A DNA stretch of 64,000 nt from Mya arenaria (Eukaryota; Mollusca; Bivalvia; Myida; Myidae): the NCBI RefSeq assembly GCF_026914265.1, contig NC_069124.1, positions 18,187,088 through 18,251,087 on the forward strand, in the 5' to 3' direction. Numbering within the stretch: position 1 is the stretch's first letter; every line of letters starts with the position of its first letter. Position numbers and translations under genes: made by a program. Positions 12,300-25,035 of this stretch are shown here, piece after piece. The notes below the pieces were generated by a model. The model was not told the DNA's origin and searched no databases. It saw only the letters and a list, made by a program, of their open reading frames with translations.

Positions 12300-15092
12300 T
12301 CTGAATAATTCCAAACACAACAGATGGAAAAGGACATGCTTTTCTGAAACGTATGACAACGTGCTTTGTTACGAATGTATACTAAATGATACATCGAATG
12401 CTTTGCTAATCAGTTTTCGGATTACAAAAAGTCTACAATCGTTTAAAGAATCTAGGAACTCAATAATTTGACGAAAATGAAATTGCAAATGTATGACACA
12501 CAGTTCACTAACTATATGCATTTATATATTTATTATTTTTAGTAATGTTTTGACTACCCGAACCAATTGCTAAAATGTATACCAAATAAGATACATCCAC
12601 ATAAAACTTAACATACAAAGTCATCATTCGCAATTATTACTTCACGACTGTACCTGAAAATGAGTAAATGTAAAGAGTATTTCAAATTCTGGATTTGATT
12701 TCTAGTGGTCCATTATGACAGAAACGGTCTCCGTGTTGAGGCTTCTTTGCAAAGTTCTGAATCGAATACAAATCTAAAAGTTAATAGTAACATATCACAA
12801 TACATTAAACATTCACCAAAACAACACCACAAAATGCTTTAAGTGATGCAAGTCTATTATCAAATGATTGGTTTGTGCATGTGGGGTGTTGGTTTTGAAG
12901 GTAATTTTTTATGTTTTGGAAATTTGTGAAATTGTAGTACAAAAACCAATAGAATAGCCGTCTATGAAATACTACATAATAAAAATGGAAATATACCTAT
13001 CTTTAATCTAAAGTGCAGGTCATATGTTTTCTATCGAATAAACGGGACCTCTTTGCACTTAAATTTGTTAACCTGTGTTCGTTGGACGCAGCAGAGACGA
13101 TACCAGACAAGTTTCTGTAAAACACAGACGAGTACTTCGAACATTGAAGCGTTAAAAAAAAGACATCTAATTGCACTTTAAACTATATCATGAAAGCAAC
13201 GGGAACAGTGAAAGAGGCGGTATGACCCGCAAAATGTCATGTTCAATAAGCAAAGACTTGACCTCTTAACTATCTTGAAGGATTTATTGATAATTTGTAC
13301 CATGTCAGGTTCAATTAGGTCCACTGTCTTGGGAGACAAATCTTTACTCATAGCTACTCACGTTTTTCAGAAAGCAAAAACAGTTATATCACTGTATCCT
13401 ATCACTATCACTGAACGACTAATGAAAAAATGTACAAAATGACTAATGAAAAAATTAACAAAATGAATGCACTTCATCGAGAGACACATACCTTTCAAAG
13501 ATTGTTCTGGAAAACGCAGTGCGCTTGAAAGTCCAAAACGTGTTTCATTTTCAGGAAATGTTTATCCCTCCTACATGGACAACTGAAATAAAAATTTATT
13601 GTAAAATAAAAATGCACTATTGGAAAGCATGTTGAAAATACAATGGAAACTAAATAGACAAGCTCAGTTGCCAACTATTCAAGGAATATGGTTTTTAAGA
13701 GGACAGGAAAAGACCTGTGAAAATATACTAAAAAGAGCACATAGAATCGCAAAAATCTAGGACATATATCAACATAACTTTTTTTCAAAAAGTATTTAAC
13801 AAAAATGTCTAGCAAGATACAAGCATGACGAGTGTCTTTTCTTATTTAAATTGATTTTGGTCAATGATTTGATATTGATACCGGATTTACCTAGATATAA
13901 AGCAGCGAACTTCTTCGATGTGTTTTTAAGGTCACCTAACCCTTCGAAAATTAAGGCGACATACTTGTTAACGATATGTAAAACCCTCATTGCTCCTCGA
14001 TATTCGACGAGCTGGAACATTCAAACAAAGATCAAGTGCATCTATTTCTTCACTTTTTGTATGCTGTAGTAAAACAGTTGTGTTTCATACAATAACGCCC
14101 TCGCATGTGAATGCCGGAAAATCATAAGATAAATACCTTGTTATTGTATTACAAACTATAGACTTAGTGTAATTCAATAAGAACTTGTGAAGCAAACGCT
14201 CAATAATTACTCATTCTGTATCAACTGCCATCGTTTGCCAGGAGTCTGATTTTGCTGATCTAGCAAGTTGCTTGTAACCGACAGGAACGACTGCAAGATT
14301 GTGAAACATTACGGAACAAGTTCATTTTGTTGATCATACACTGACCGATTATAATACTATGAATAGAATATGTACTGGCTGCAAAATCAGAAATTGAATG
14401 TCTTTCAAAGCCACCCGAAAGTGTTATGATGACAATCTAGACGATAATCGTTTGTTTAAGTGTAAGATCGCAATGTGTGTATCCCACACTCTTTTCGCGC
14501 TGAAGCTTTATTTTGACGTGAGAACGGTCAGGAATTTTAAAACAGTGAAAAATAGGTAATGGATCATTTAACTGTCTGTAAGAGTTGAATATCAAATCTA
14601 TATCTTTGTAACAACCGGGAGGCTTAAACTAATTGTTTCATATTTTGTTCGATTAGTGCTAATCCAGCACCTCTGTCTGTTCGGTTGTGACTGACATGTT
14701 TTTTCCAAAGTTCGCAATTGTATCTAAAATGTTGGTCAATTGATTTAGATCACCACCGAAAGCCGGGCGGCCATTTGATTGCGCAACGGTGGTGAGATTT
14801 GACAACTGTAGAAGGGTTATTGAATGTCTTCTCCTCTTGGTTCTTGCAGCTGAAACTATTTCGTAGCATTAAAAAGACGAAAATTACTTTCAGTCTCAGC
14901 GAGAGTTACAAGTTCATTAAAACATATTTTAAAAAAATACTGTTTTTTGTTTACAAAAAAATCAGTGCAAAAAAATATTATTAAAAATTACCGATTTTGA
15001 TATTTCTGCTATCAACCTGTGAATGCAGTTATACATTGGGTCCAGCCACTATCAATCCATCAAGCAATGCCTTGTTATTTCTCCTATATATC
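12300..15092 (-). pseudogene. Copy B HormR and GAIN exons
   Basis: The HormR exon 14992-15092 reads GEITRHCLMD and then has adjacent TGA and TAG codons at 15052-15054 and 15049-15051, where copy A has Gly-Ser. Exon 14671-14849 lacks one base and gains TAA at 14817-14819. Exon 14211-14290 lacks one base. Exon 13891-14011 is intact (GAMRVLHIVNKYVALIF). Exon 13492-13570 lacks 23 bp. The acceptor before about 13145 is lost. Exon 12654-12756 has TAG at 12702-12704 where copy A has Trp. Exon 12300-12343 is intact. Confidence 0.82.
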
Positions 15093-15230
15093 CTGAAAAA
15101 GGTCAAATGATCAATAACTCTTCTATGACTATCACTATCCGTATTACATGGTCAAAGTAGAAGTCGGAGAACGGTCGATTAGTAGGAGAGGAAGAAGAAC
15201 CAAAAATATAATTGAAACAATTAAACAAAA

Positions 15231-16459
15231 AAAAACACGTGTTGTTTTCTGAATTCCAATTCCCAGTTTCGATACACTGTAGAATAACTTCGTTATATAT
15301 TTTGTTCAATTAAATTAAATCCAGCATTGCACCTGATGCGGTCACTAGATCCATAACCAGTATCTGCCAACAAAATATGTCCATTACTTGGAGAATGAGG
15401 CCACACACAGTCTGTATGTGAAATCGGAAAACAATTCAATAATAGCTAAAAATCAAATTGGACAAATAGCGTTCAACTAAAAAGCGTGCCATGTGAAGGT
15501 GTTCTTGCCAAACCCGTTAATTAAATTATGATTTGCATTTCAAAGAATAACACAGCGAAACTACAGGGACAAACCCAGTAGACGAATTGCTAACAAAAAC
15601 CCTGCATAAAGGCACACAACTACGGCCTAACAGACACGACAGACGAATACCGCAGACAGACCACACATACATTAAGATGTCTTTATCAATATATGTTGGA
15701 ATAAAACCTTAAAAGATTTTTTAGACATAAATTAAACGTTTCTTTTCCACAAACACGTATGAGTAAAGGTAAATATAATGCATATATTATATTTTTACGC
15801 AATATTTGCGTGTGTTTGGTTGAGAACTCGCCATGCCAGTGAACTTTGTTAGCTTTTAAATGGTGGTTACTCAAGCATTTAATGAAAATAAGGTAAATCT
15901 GTTTTTGGAATTGTGGATATCTGTTTAGTTTTCAGTTTTTGATGTGGCTTTTGATACCTGTAATATTACGCACGATGATATAAAGTATGTATCCGTCTAA
16001 TTGGTGTGTTCCTATTGTTTCAAATGTATGGCCTTATGTCAACCGGAGCGCCATTGAGCGAACGCAAACGATTGTTTGTTTTATCGAACAATGGCAATAA
16101 CTCAGCAAATATAAAAGCCTGAGGTATGCGCCTTGCTAAGCATGTTCTCTGTCAACCTGTGTACTATTGGATGACATTGATATAAAGGCAAACACGATTA
16201 CTCGACTTTCTTTCCTCGAAAAACAGACGAGTTAAAACACGTCAATCAAAGAACAACATTTATATAGTTAAAGTGCAAATTGTTATATTTGTGTCCCACT
16301 GTACCTTTTGGTGGACAAGAAACGTTTGTATTAGACCAAGTTATGTTTTCAAAACAAAGCGATAAATTGTGGCCAATGAAATCAAATCCTATGTTGCATC
16401 TGAACGTTGCGTTTGATCCAACATGGTTTGACGAATATGTATCACCATTTCATTACAGC
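15231..16459 (-). pseudogene. Copy B sushi exons, frameshifted
   Basis: Exon 16305-16459 aligns to copy A sushi 1 (60953-61120) but is 13 bp shorter just after the first Cys, which shifts the frame. Exon 15231-15411 aligns to copy A sushi 2: it keeps SPSNGHILL and CIETGNW, but one extra base near 15300 breaks the frame. Its splice donor is replaced by a T-run on the coding strand. There is no room for, or trace of, sushi 3 and 4 before the HormR exon at 15092. Confidence 0.8.
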
Positions 16460-16587
16460 CTTACAAATTAACGTACACCATTTGTATTTATAACTTGGCT
16501 GTATCTTTTCTTTGTAGGCACTTTACAGAGCGTTTTTTTACACGGGGCTCTCGGCATTAAAAGGGTTTTGTAAACATAAATCAAAAA

Positions 16588-16772
16588 GATGGGAGTTACA
16601 TCCAGAGGTATGGGTGTTACATCCAGAGGTATGGGAGTTAAATCCAAAAGTATGGGTGTTACATCCAGAGGTATGGGAGTTAAATCCAGAAGTATGGGGA
16701 TTACATCCGGAGGTATGTGGGTTACATACAGAGGTATGGGTGGGTCACATCCAGAAGTATAGGGGTTAAATC
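16588..16772. repeat. 21-bp minisatellite, about nine units
   Basis: Tandem units of the type tccagaggtatgggtgttaca. They alternate between gttaca and gttaaa endings and the period is 21 bp except for one slightly longer unit. The period is a multiple of three, so the complementary strand stays open and gives a false 170-codon frame with repeated TPIPLDV. It lies in an intron of pseudogene B. Confidence 0.9.
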
Positions 16773-17084
16773 CGCCATGATACTTGAACGTTAAGGAATC
16801 TTCACAGTGATTCGTAAAAATGAAGGCCATAAAAACATCCTTAATGGGCTGAATGTTCAGACTTTTGTTAAAGTTAACAAAAGTAGCTACAGTATTCCTA
16901 CCAAGTTTTGTGCTGTTCTTGTCGGTATAAAAAAATAAGCACATTATAAGTGTTTTTTGTTCAACTTGAAAAGTTAACAACGACGTCGTTGATCACACAG
17001 TTAACAAACTTTTTTTTCAATTTGCCCATTATCTTGTAAAATTCCAAACACATGTTTACAACAAAAACCTAAAGGATAATTGCT

Positions 17085-18584
17085 GTGCATGATAATCCAG
17101 TATCTAGCACTGAACCCAGCTCTATTAATTGAGCCATCCGTCGTAAACTTCACAGTCATCAAGCTTGATGTTGAACAAATTATTTCATTTAATCCATCAT
17201 CGCCGCCATAACTTAATGAAATACACAAGTATAAAATATCATATGAAAAGAGCACGTGTCAAACTTAAGTTTTTATTCAAACAAAAAAGGTATTATACAA
17301 TATCATCATGACTAATGCAAAAACATTTGAAAAGATAGTAACATAGAATCAAACCATTTAGTTTGTTCACCATTTCTAGTCTAGAGCGTTTCTTGCGATA
17401 TTTGTGTCGGGGGATGTCTAAAGTTAATTTAAAGCAAGGCTGGACAGCTGACATCATGCAGTTACCATGGTAAGCAAGACAACAGCCAATATGGTACCCG
17501 TTTTCTGAGTCCATGGCTAGTCTTACTATATGTAGTATAAATATTAAGCCAGACATGTATTGACTTAAATGTTTGTAGTAAATTATTTACATTATGTCAC
17601 TCAAGCTTTCCAACATGCTGCCCATAAAATGACACTCTTATTCAAAATCAATATATACACATGTTTAACAAACAAATATTATGAGTGACAAGTTTTTAAT
17701 AACTTACTTACTAATGCATTTATGCATTTATGCAAAATATTGATCACCGATAACAAAGTTGTAACAGTCTATTTACTAGCTGAAACGCAGAACTAATAAA
17801 TGATTTGTGAGTGTTAAAAATATTTACTCTGATCTACTATTGTTTCAAAGTTTAAAAAACTGTGTTTTCCTTACCTTATTAACAATTCCCGACATCTTTC
17901 ATAAGTACCATTGTTTTCGACATTTATTTATTCTCTTGGGTATTTTAAAACACCTTGTATTAATTGTGGTAAATCTTATTCTGGAGTAAGAGTGCATCTT
18001 TAAGGTCGCAAAATGTGCTATGCGTTTTCTTAGTTGAAATAGGTTAAACCTCAACAGGTATCTGTATTTAATAATGAGCTTGAATCCCATATACCAATCC
18101 TTTGACTGGAATCAGTTGCGCACAACACCGTCTGTGGTATGTTAAGCATTACCAATATCCTATTCTTCAAGGATTTATTTCATAGGATAAAAATGATGAT
18201 GACAAATGTTTAAGCAATGTAAATACAAATGGAATTTATGAACGAATTACTTAACGCTATTTTTCTAGTATTGAGTGCCTACTCAGGAGTGTTTCAAATC
18301 TCAATTTCATTGCATTGTATTTCTAATTACAAAGTTGTTTCACTGGAATGACTTATACCTTTCTATGGATCCAGAATTATCCAAGGGAACATCAAATATC
18401 CGAACAATATCGCAGCAGTGCTCAAGCTTAAACGCATCAAACTAAATGCACATGCTTGAAGTGAGGACTCCAGTTATATAGTAAGTACAAGACTAATTAT
18501 CTGTTTAATTCGAGCTTGGGTAGTTTACAGAAAAGAATGGACCATACATCCCATAAAGCTTTACACTTCGAGTAGAGCTTGAAA
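17085..18584 (-). pseudogene. Copy B CUB exons with three nonsense codons
   Basis: Exon 18359-18584 keeps a TTGCAG acceptor, an AG/GTATAA donor and the phase of its paralogs, and still reads KLYGMYGPFFSVNYPSSN up to its first stop. Stops replace conserved residues: TAA at 18505-18507 and TAG at 18493-18495 (both Tyr in copy A), and TAG at 18442-18444 (Gln in copy A). The second CUB exon starts at 17211 and reads ICSTSSLMTVKFTTDG and GFSARYW. At its 3' end the GTAAGT donor of copy C is replaced by unrelated bases near 17085. Confidence 0.85.
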
Positions 18585-19311
18585 CTGCAACATGGAATGA
18601 AATAAACAGGTTTATGCTGTTAATAAAAACGTGGTTAACGTTTCCATTCAAATATTTTTATCGTTTAGTTTTCTATCAAAATAGACAATGTCGTTTGGTG
18701 TATTTACGGTTATATTCCTAATATGCTAATTATACCATTATCAATGCACCTCTGAACTTTTAAATTTACGTAAAATAAAAACGCACAGAGAAATTTGAAT
18801 GTAAAAGGCACCTATTTGCAAGACAACTGTCCCTTGTCAAATTACTTGCTATAGTTCTGGGTGTCTAAATATCACCAACAATGATCAAAAATACATAATT
18901 TAAGGAATCTAGCCCACCAATTATGAAGTTCTCTTATACTTCCATTCACCTTAATATTAAGTTTTGATGCCTGCTAATCCCATTTCATTTTTATATGTTT
19001 TAAAAGGATATTGCTTGCCAATTACCAATTTATAAATTATATGAATTAAGGTGAATAAAACATAAAGACAGATTATTTTGTACTTTATGTCTTTATTTTA
19101 ACCAAAAGCGGGCAAGAAAATTTCCTAGTTTGCAAACCTTAAAGTAAGAAAAACGTGTTTGATAAATCATATTTAGTGTTTAAAGACCGCGCGCAAAACC
19201 CTTTTCAAAATATACCAAAACTATATGGAGTTAACAAGCATCTTATGTTCTATGTTTGTGGGCATTTAGTAAAACATGTCCAAGTGATCTTCTGAAACAT
19301 ATGACACAAAC

Positions 19312-19778
19312 CTGCACAGTTGGAGGTGACAGCTCTGTCTGATGTACACGTTTGTCTGCGACCGTTACCATCCTCATCTGTACATTCAGCATTATATCCA
19401 CAGTTTCGAAGACAATCGAAATCATGAATCCATACAATTGTGTTGCCACTGTTTATGTCTATCAGTCCGCTCCTTTAAAACAAAATTTCGTTGCACATGA
19501 GTATAAGTACACACCAATAAGTGTTCCGGTAAGTCAGCAATGTTTAAAATAAATGCGAATGGAGTACATGCGTACATAAGATTAAGAAGTTAAATGCTTA
19601 CTCATTATCATCAAATTCATATCCAGCTAATCTACAAACTATTCTAGCATCACCTTCTGTAAAATGCTGCACTCAAACTGTGCCCGTTGACCGTTATGGT
19701 ATATTTCAAACGTTTCACGAGGGCCATTGTGTATATGATTTTTAACTTCATATAAGCGCACATCATATTCTCTTGGTG
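19312..19778 (-). pseudogene. SRCR-type domain, two exons, frameshifted
   Basis: Exon 19602-19778 (TTACAG acceptor, GTAAGC donor) reads REYDVRLYEVKNH, FEIYHNGQ and, after losing one base, GDARIVCRLAGYEFDDNE. This matches the first half of scavenger-receptor Cys-rich domains. Exon 19312-19472 continues in phase 2 with SGNTIVWIHDFDC and several Cys, ending NCAG before GTTTGT. The domain lies 0.7 kb upstream of copy B's CUB exon on the same strand, and its exit phase (1) is the entry phase of that exon. It could be a 5' module of copy B or the remnant of a separate SRCR gene. Confidence 0.6.
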
Positions 19779-20568
19779 CTGTAACATTAACACATCATAA
19801 CACACATATAGTTTTGCCTGTACATGATAGCTGTTATGACATTTCAGAATAAATGTTTACACTCTTGAGAAGCGATAGTTTGCATAATTGCAGCAGACTC
19901 GTATTAATGCTTATACATGTATATATGAAAATATCTAGTGTGTGTGTGAAACCATAGTTGTACGGGAATTGCTTTGCAAATAGGAAGAACAGAAACAGCG
20001 TTACGTCTTTAATATGAACAACATCAACACATCAACAAGGAAATACGCTCACAAATATGCCGATCGTTTTAAAGAACAGAACACAACTTTATTTCAGAAC
20101 ATAACATAACATCTAGTCAATGAAAGTGGATGGCATTACCCATGATCATTTATATAATAAAACATTTAAAGGCGTATACGATGGACAATTGATGACCTAC
20201 CACAACACAAAGTCAATGTGGAAAGCAAAATGTTCAAGTTAAGCTTGATCGGAAGAACTTAAACATAATGAACATGACAGAAACATGTTTGGAATCCTGT
20301 TATATACAGAAGTAGTCTTCAAAACTGACAAATTTATTTAGTTCATAAAGTCGTATTTTTTAAGGGGAGACATCAAAGCCACAGATATGGTTGTTCGAAC
20401 AGAGTTGACTGTAATAATACCTAAACTATTCTAATTTTTGTGGCACATGCACGATTCTGTCAAAATATTCTTGCCTTAAATTTGTAAAGTTCTAAATGAA
20501 CACCTTTTAATATATTCACGACATGTAATTTGCAAAATTTGAATTTGTTATCTTTCAATCTTTAAAAT

Positions 20569-20868
20569 TTATGTTTGCACTGTAGCGTTTTTAAAGGTTA
20601 TGATAAAATGAAAGTCAGGGTGTAAATGAATTCCGATTTTCATCTTATTAGTAGTAGCCGACTCGTACAACCAACTAGATGAACCGTCTTTATATATCCA
20701 CCTGTCCCGCCAGTGTAATCCCCCATCAACATGGCGGACTGTTGTAAATGGTAACCACACATTCCAACTAACCTTGCGCATACCCCTTAAACCAGACGAA
20801 TGGCTATTCCATGTATCATGCCCAGCCGTGTTTCTGTCGCGGTTAAACTCCACCAGACCAAAGACTGT
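20569..20868 (-). CDS. Possible exon of unknown function upstream of the SRCR exons
   Basis: An open stretch following a possible acceptor (CAATAG, exon from 20868) reads VEFNRDRNTAGHDTW, VSWNVWLPFTTVRHVDGG and HWRDRWIYKDGSSSWLYE. It is rich in Trp, Asp and Gly and looks like an extracellular domain rather than random sequence. I do not recognise the family, and no convincing donor was found. It could belong to the same broken gene as the SRCR exons. Length about 75-95 residues. Confidence 0.3.
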   Translation of the reverse strand, partial: TVFGLVEFNRDRNTAGHDTWNSHSSGLRGMRKVSWNVWLPFTTVRHVDGGLHWRDRWIYKDGSSSWLYESATTNKMKIGIHLHPDFHFIITFKNATVQT

Positions 20869-21689
20869 CTATTGTGATCCACGGATAGTACTAGTTTCAA
20901 GTTTCTTTACTACCCAAAACACTGCAATTCAAGTAGTATATATTAGAAAAGTACAAACGCTTCAAATAGTTTTATTCACATAAAGGAGTCAATATACACA
21001 GATGAAATTATTGACCCATTAAAACTGTTTTAAAAAGATATTCTTTGATTATGCGGCCGCGTCATTAACATGCTTACTAGTAAGTATCGTTGTCATTAAA
21101 CCGCAATGTTTATGTTATACGCATATCCTTGTTTTAAATCACCTTGACTAACCTTATCATCAAAACACCGCAAGAGATTACTTTCTCAGCATGATTAATA
21201 CACATGTATTCCATCTTTTATCTTAACAATCTAACAATCGCTGAAACAATAACAGCCAAGATGGCAGGATAGGCCTTGTGTGTTAATAACAATGATGAAA
21301 TATAGTTTTTTCAAAATAGATATAAAACAAGTGTAAACTTGTAAAATCTTTTGCAGTAGTTGGATGGTTAAAAATCACTGACTTAACTCTTAGATTGGAA
21401 TTGAACTTGAAGCATCGAAAGCATAAATAACATAATAATTAAAAACTCAATAACAGATTGCATTACGATAATTGAGTGACAAATCTGTTTCAGTATGTTT
21501 GCCGTATGTTTGCCGTTTAAGATGACGACCTTATCACAGTGGGTTGAGGATAGTTGAACGATGTATGTACCTAATGATACTTTGACAAATGAATCGAATT
21601 AAGGGTTGATTCTCATCGAATGTTACCCGTATCCTAAACTGTCAAGTCACCAAACAGGAAAATGTGCCGTCGCTAAACCTTTTGAAAAC

Positions 21690-24600
21690 CAAAACGCGCG
21701 AATGCCAGATACAGACTTTGAAAATTATACCAAGTGTTTGGACAAAATGTAAATAACTTTTGAACACATTATCTGCATAGGAAATTTGAATTATGCCTAC
21801 TGAAAAGAATAAAATGTTAACGTCTTCGTAACGTTTGTGATAACTTTAGCTTGGAAAATATTATCTCTGAACCTATATGTTTTATGAAAAATTGCAGGCC
21901 CACACTTATTGATGTCATCCTCACCAATTTAAAGTCTTTCATGTGTAAAACTGTAAACTTTCATTGCGGCCTAAGCGACTGTCACAACCTCATAGCTACC
22001 AGTTTAAGAGAACACTGTGAGCCATTTATGAAAAAGAAGGTCACTTCCAGGTCATACAAGAACTTTGACAACAAATCATTTAATGAACATCTTTCTCGTG
22101 TACCGTTCCATCTCGCCCATATCCTTGAGGACATGGACGATATTTACTGGGCTCACGAACACCTATTGAAACAAGTTATTGACGAGCATGCCCCACTTAA
22201 ACAGAAAACCCCCAAAAGGAATCCACCACCTTATATGAACTCTAGGTACCGTAAACTAATTTACAAGGCGTGTCAAGCAAGAAACACCTATTACAGAAAT
22301 TAGAACATGAAATGGTTAAACTAAACTAAGTTCAGAAAACTCAAAACCAAGGCGAAAAGAGAATCTATAGCTGTTTATTTCCAAGAACGGTGTAGTGGAG
22401 GACCCAAATCTAAGGACTTCTGGCCGACAATTAAACCTTTTCTCTCACAGAAACAGACAAATAAATCGGATAACCCAATAATACTGCAGAAAACATAGGG
22501 AATTTGGTTTCTGATCAAAAGCAGGTGGCCAATAAAATGAACTCATTTTACATTAATATAGCTGAAAATATTGGACTATCTGGAACTCAGGTTAAAGATA
22601 AACACCCTACTCTTGACAAAATAAAGGAAAATTGCCAAATGCCACCTGACTTTCACTTTAACCTGGTCACCGATAAAGATATTGGCAAATACATTGACAG
22701 GTTAAATCCCAAAAAAGCAACTGGTATAGATCTGATTCCTCCCAAAATCATCATTGCTGGTAAAGATACTTTACAGTTTTCCATCCAAAACATGGCCAAT
22801 GACATTATTAACCAAGGATCATTTCCAAATAGTCTTAAGCTAGCACAAGTTACCCCTTTATTCAAGAAAGATGACCCCTTTATTGAAAAGAACTATAGAC
22901 CAGTAAGTATTTACCATCAATGTCCAAATAATAAGAACGGGTCAACTGATAAGTCATTTTGATAACATTTTTCATCCTTTCCTGGCAGCATTCAGAACAA
23001 CATTTGGATGTCAAATTACCCTGTTAAGGCTGGTGGAAGACTGGGAAAAAAGCCCTGAATGAGAACAAATATGTATGCAGTTCTAATGGACCTCTCAAAA
23101 GCATTCGACTGCCCTCCCATGATCTCATCTTAGATAAGCTTAATGCATACGGCCTCTCAGCCCCAGCATGTAAACTTTTGCACAGCTACCTTACAAACAG
23201 AAAGCAACGTGTCAAACTCCTGAAAGGCGTACCACAAGGATCAGTACTAGGGCCTTTAGTTTTCAACATCTTCCTAAATGACATCTTCTACTTTATCAAT
23301 CATGCAGCTTTGTATAAATATGCAGATGACAATACTTTTTCTGTTTGTGATAAAAATTCTGATTGTTAAGACCACTCTTGAAGAAGAAAGTAACATTTTG
23401 ATAAATTGGTTTACCTCCAATCAAATGCAGGCGAACCCTGACCAATTTCAGGCAATTTTAGTTGGCTCAAGTTCTGTTAAAGAAATAAAACAATTCAATA
23501 TACTTAATCACACCATTGTTTGTGAAGAGCAAGTGAAACTTTTAGGTGTTGAGGTAGATAGTTTATTAAATTTTGATGCCCATGTTTTCAAAAATGTGCA
23601 ACAAAGCTGCTAATCAATTGAATATTCTTCAAAGACTAAGAAATCTTTTGACAACCAATACAAAGCTTATTATCTTTAAATCTTTTATCAGATCCAATTT
23701 CAACTACTGTCCTGTCGTTTTGGCATTTTTGTATCAAGACCAACACAGAAAAATTGGAAAAGATTCAATACAGAGTTGTAAAAATTGTCTTTAATGATTA
23801 CACCTCAGCTTACGAAAATCTTCTTCATAGAGTTCAATTTCCAACATTACATTTGAGTAGGATAAGATACATTGCTATTAAAACTTACAAATGTCTGTAT
23901 GGTATCTTACCAGAATATGTTCAAAACCTTGTAACTTTTAATCTGAGATACGAAAACTGTGTAGACGTTCCATGATTAAGAACAACTAAATATGGAAAAA
24001 AACTCTTTCCGCTTTGAGGCCAGTCAGGTATGGAATAGCCTCCCAAAGGAAATAAGGGTCTCCCAAAACTACTTGGAAATTAGAAGGCTGATCCGCACCT
24101 TGACAGGTCCCTCTTGTAAATGTTCAATGTGTAAATAATACCTTTTTGCTTTAAAAATTGAAGAAATTGAGAACTATAAGATGTTGCACTGAATATCTTT
24201 TATCCTTTGTCTTAACGAAAAAGGAGTTTTGTTTTTTTACTGGGATGGCTTACACCCACTGGACAAGATATGGGATTTAAATACCAGAAAAAAATTCAGC
24301 GGACTTCTTTGACTAAAATAGCAACTTATTAAATAAGATTACATGGGCTAATATCTAATTATGGTTGTTCAAATTTATATAACATTTGTCGAACACATAC
24401 AACTACTTGTGTTTTTCTTGCGGCAAGTTTTTTGTTGAGGTGTTACGGCTTTACTTTTTCAATTAATATTATTTTACAGTGATATGTGTAATATCAAAAT
24501 AACATGATACCTATCATACCTTCTCTAAGCAATACTTGCAAAGTATTTTTCCTATCATGCTATATAAATTATTTTTCATTAATTATTATTATTTTAATTA

Positions 24601-25035
24601 ATTAGTTTTTTGGTTGTTTTTTGTTGTGTGTTTTTTTACAAACTACACGTCGATGTTCTAAGCTGCTATTCCCTTGTATACTTTGCTACTTACAATTTTG
24701 CTACTTCAATGTATATGATTACCCTTTAAGCTATATTGTTGAAACAACTAACCATTTTACAGTGGTATATCAACTGGTGGAACTGTGCGCGTGTGGACTG
24801 GCCCTACAGCCGGGAAAACTTGTTGGTGTTATCACTGTTCATAATGTTCTAATCCTACTTTCCTATTTGTATTTGTATGCAAGCTCCACGTACGTTTAAT
24901 TCCATGTCACAAGCTCATTGCTACTGTTATTTGATATGTTATGTATGTTTGTTATTCATGTCGGAAAATAGCTCATTGAGCTAATGTTTCTTGTTAACAC
25001 ATACCCGACTTTAAATAAAGATTCTTGTATCTTGG
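21690..25035 (+). mobile_element. Decayed non-LTR retrotransposon (LINE, Jockey/CR1-like)
   Basis: The reading runs rightward through an endonuclease remnant, with a degraded GDFN-type motif (GNLN) near 21,777 and TLIDVILTN and GLSDCHNLI near 21,900-22,000. It then passes a linker, reverse transcriptase blocks (NPKKATGIDLIPPKII, KNYRPVSI, SKAFDCLPHDL, GVPQGSVLGPLVFNIF, YKYADDNTF) and the C-terminal RRLRN/NFNYCPVV-type region to about 24,110. Several stops and frame changes (for example near 22,303, 22,915, 23,368 and 23,610) make it non-functional. The AT-rich 3' UTR ends near aaataaagattcttgtatct (about 25,035). The first part of the element is missing. Confidence 0.85.

Larger units (their letters stand above)
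6890..18584 (-). pseudogene. Copy B: decayed CUB-sushi adhesion-type GPCR
   Basis: Exons homologous to copy A occur in the same order and strand: CUB 18359-18584 and about 17085-17211; sushi 16305-16459 and about 15231-15411; HormR 14992-15092; GAIN 14671-14849, 14211-14290, 13891-14011, 13492-13570, about 13073-13145, 12654-12756 and 12300-12343; GPS 11768-11879; 7TM core 11349-11452, 10480-10588, 10004-10154, 9635-9704, 9169-9235, 8924-9009, 8182-8306 and 7897-7938; tail 7390-7466, 7185-7293 and 6890-6944. Lesions run the whole length: nonsense codons in CUB, HormR, GAIN and TM7, small frameshifting deletions in at least five exons, and lost splice sites. Counterparts of A's third and fourth sushi exons and of its signal exon were not found. 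It cannot encode a full receptor as read. Confidence 0.88.

Noticed and set aside
16468-16980. 170-codon minus-strand ORF as a gene
   Set aside because: Over a third of it is the 21-bp minisatellite kept open by its multiple-of-three period; the rest lies in an intron of pseudogene B.
18359-18584. Stop codons in the copy B CUB exon as recoding or RNA editing
   Set aside because: The same gene carries many frameshifts and lost splice sites, so simple pseudogenisation explains them.
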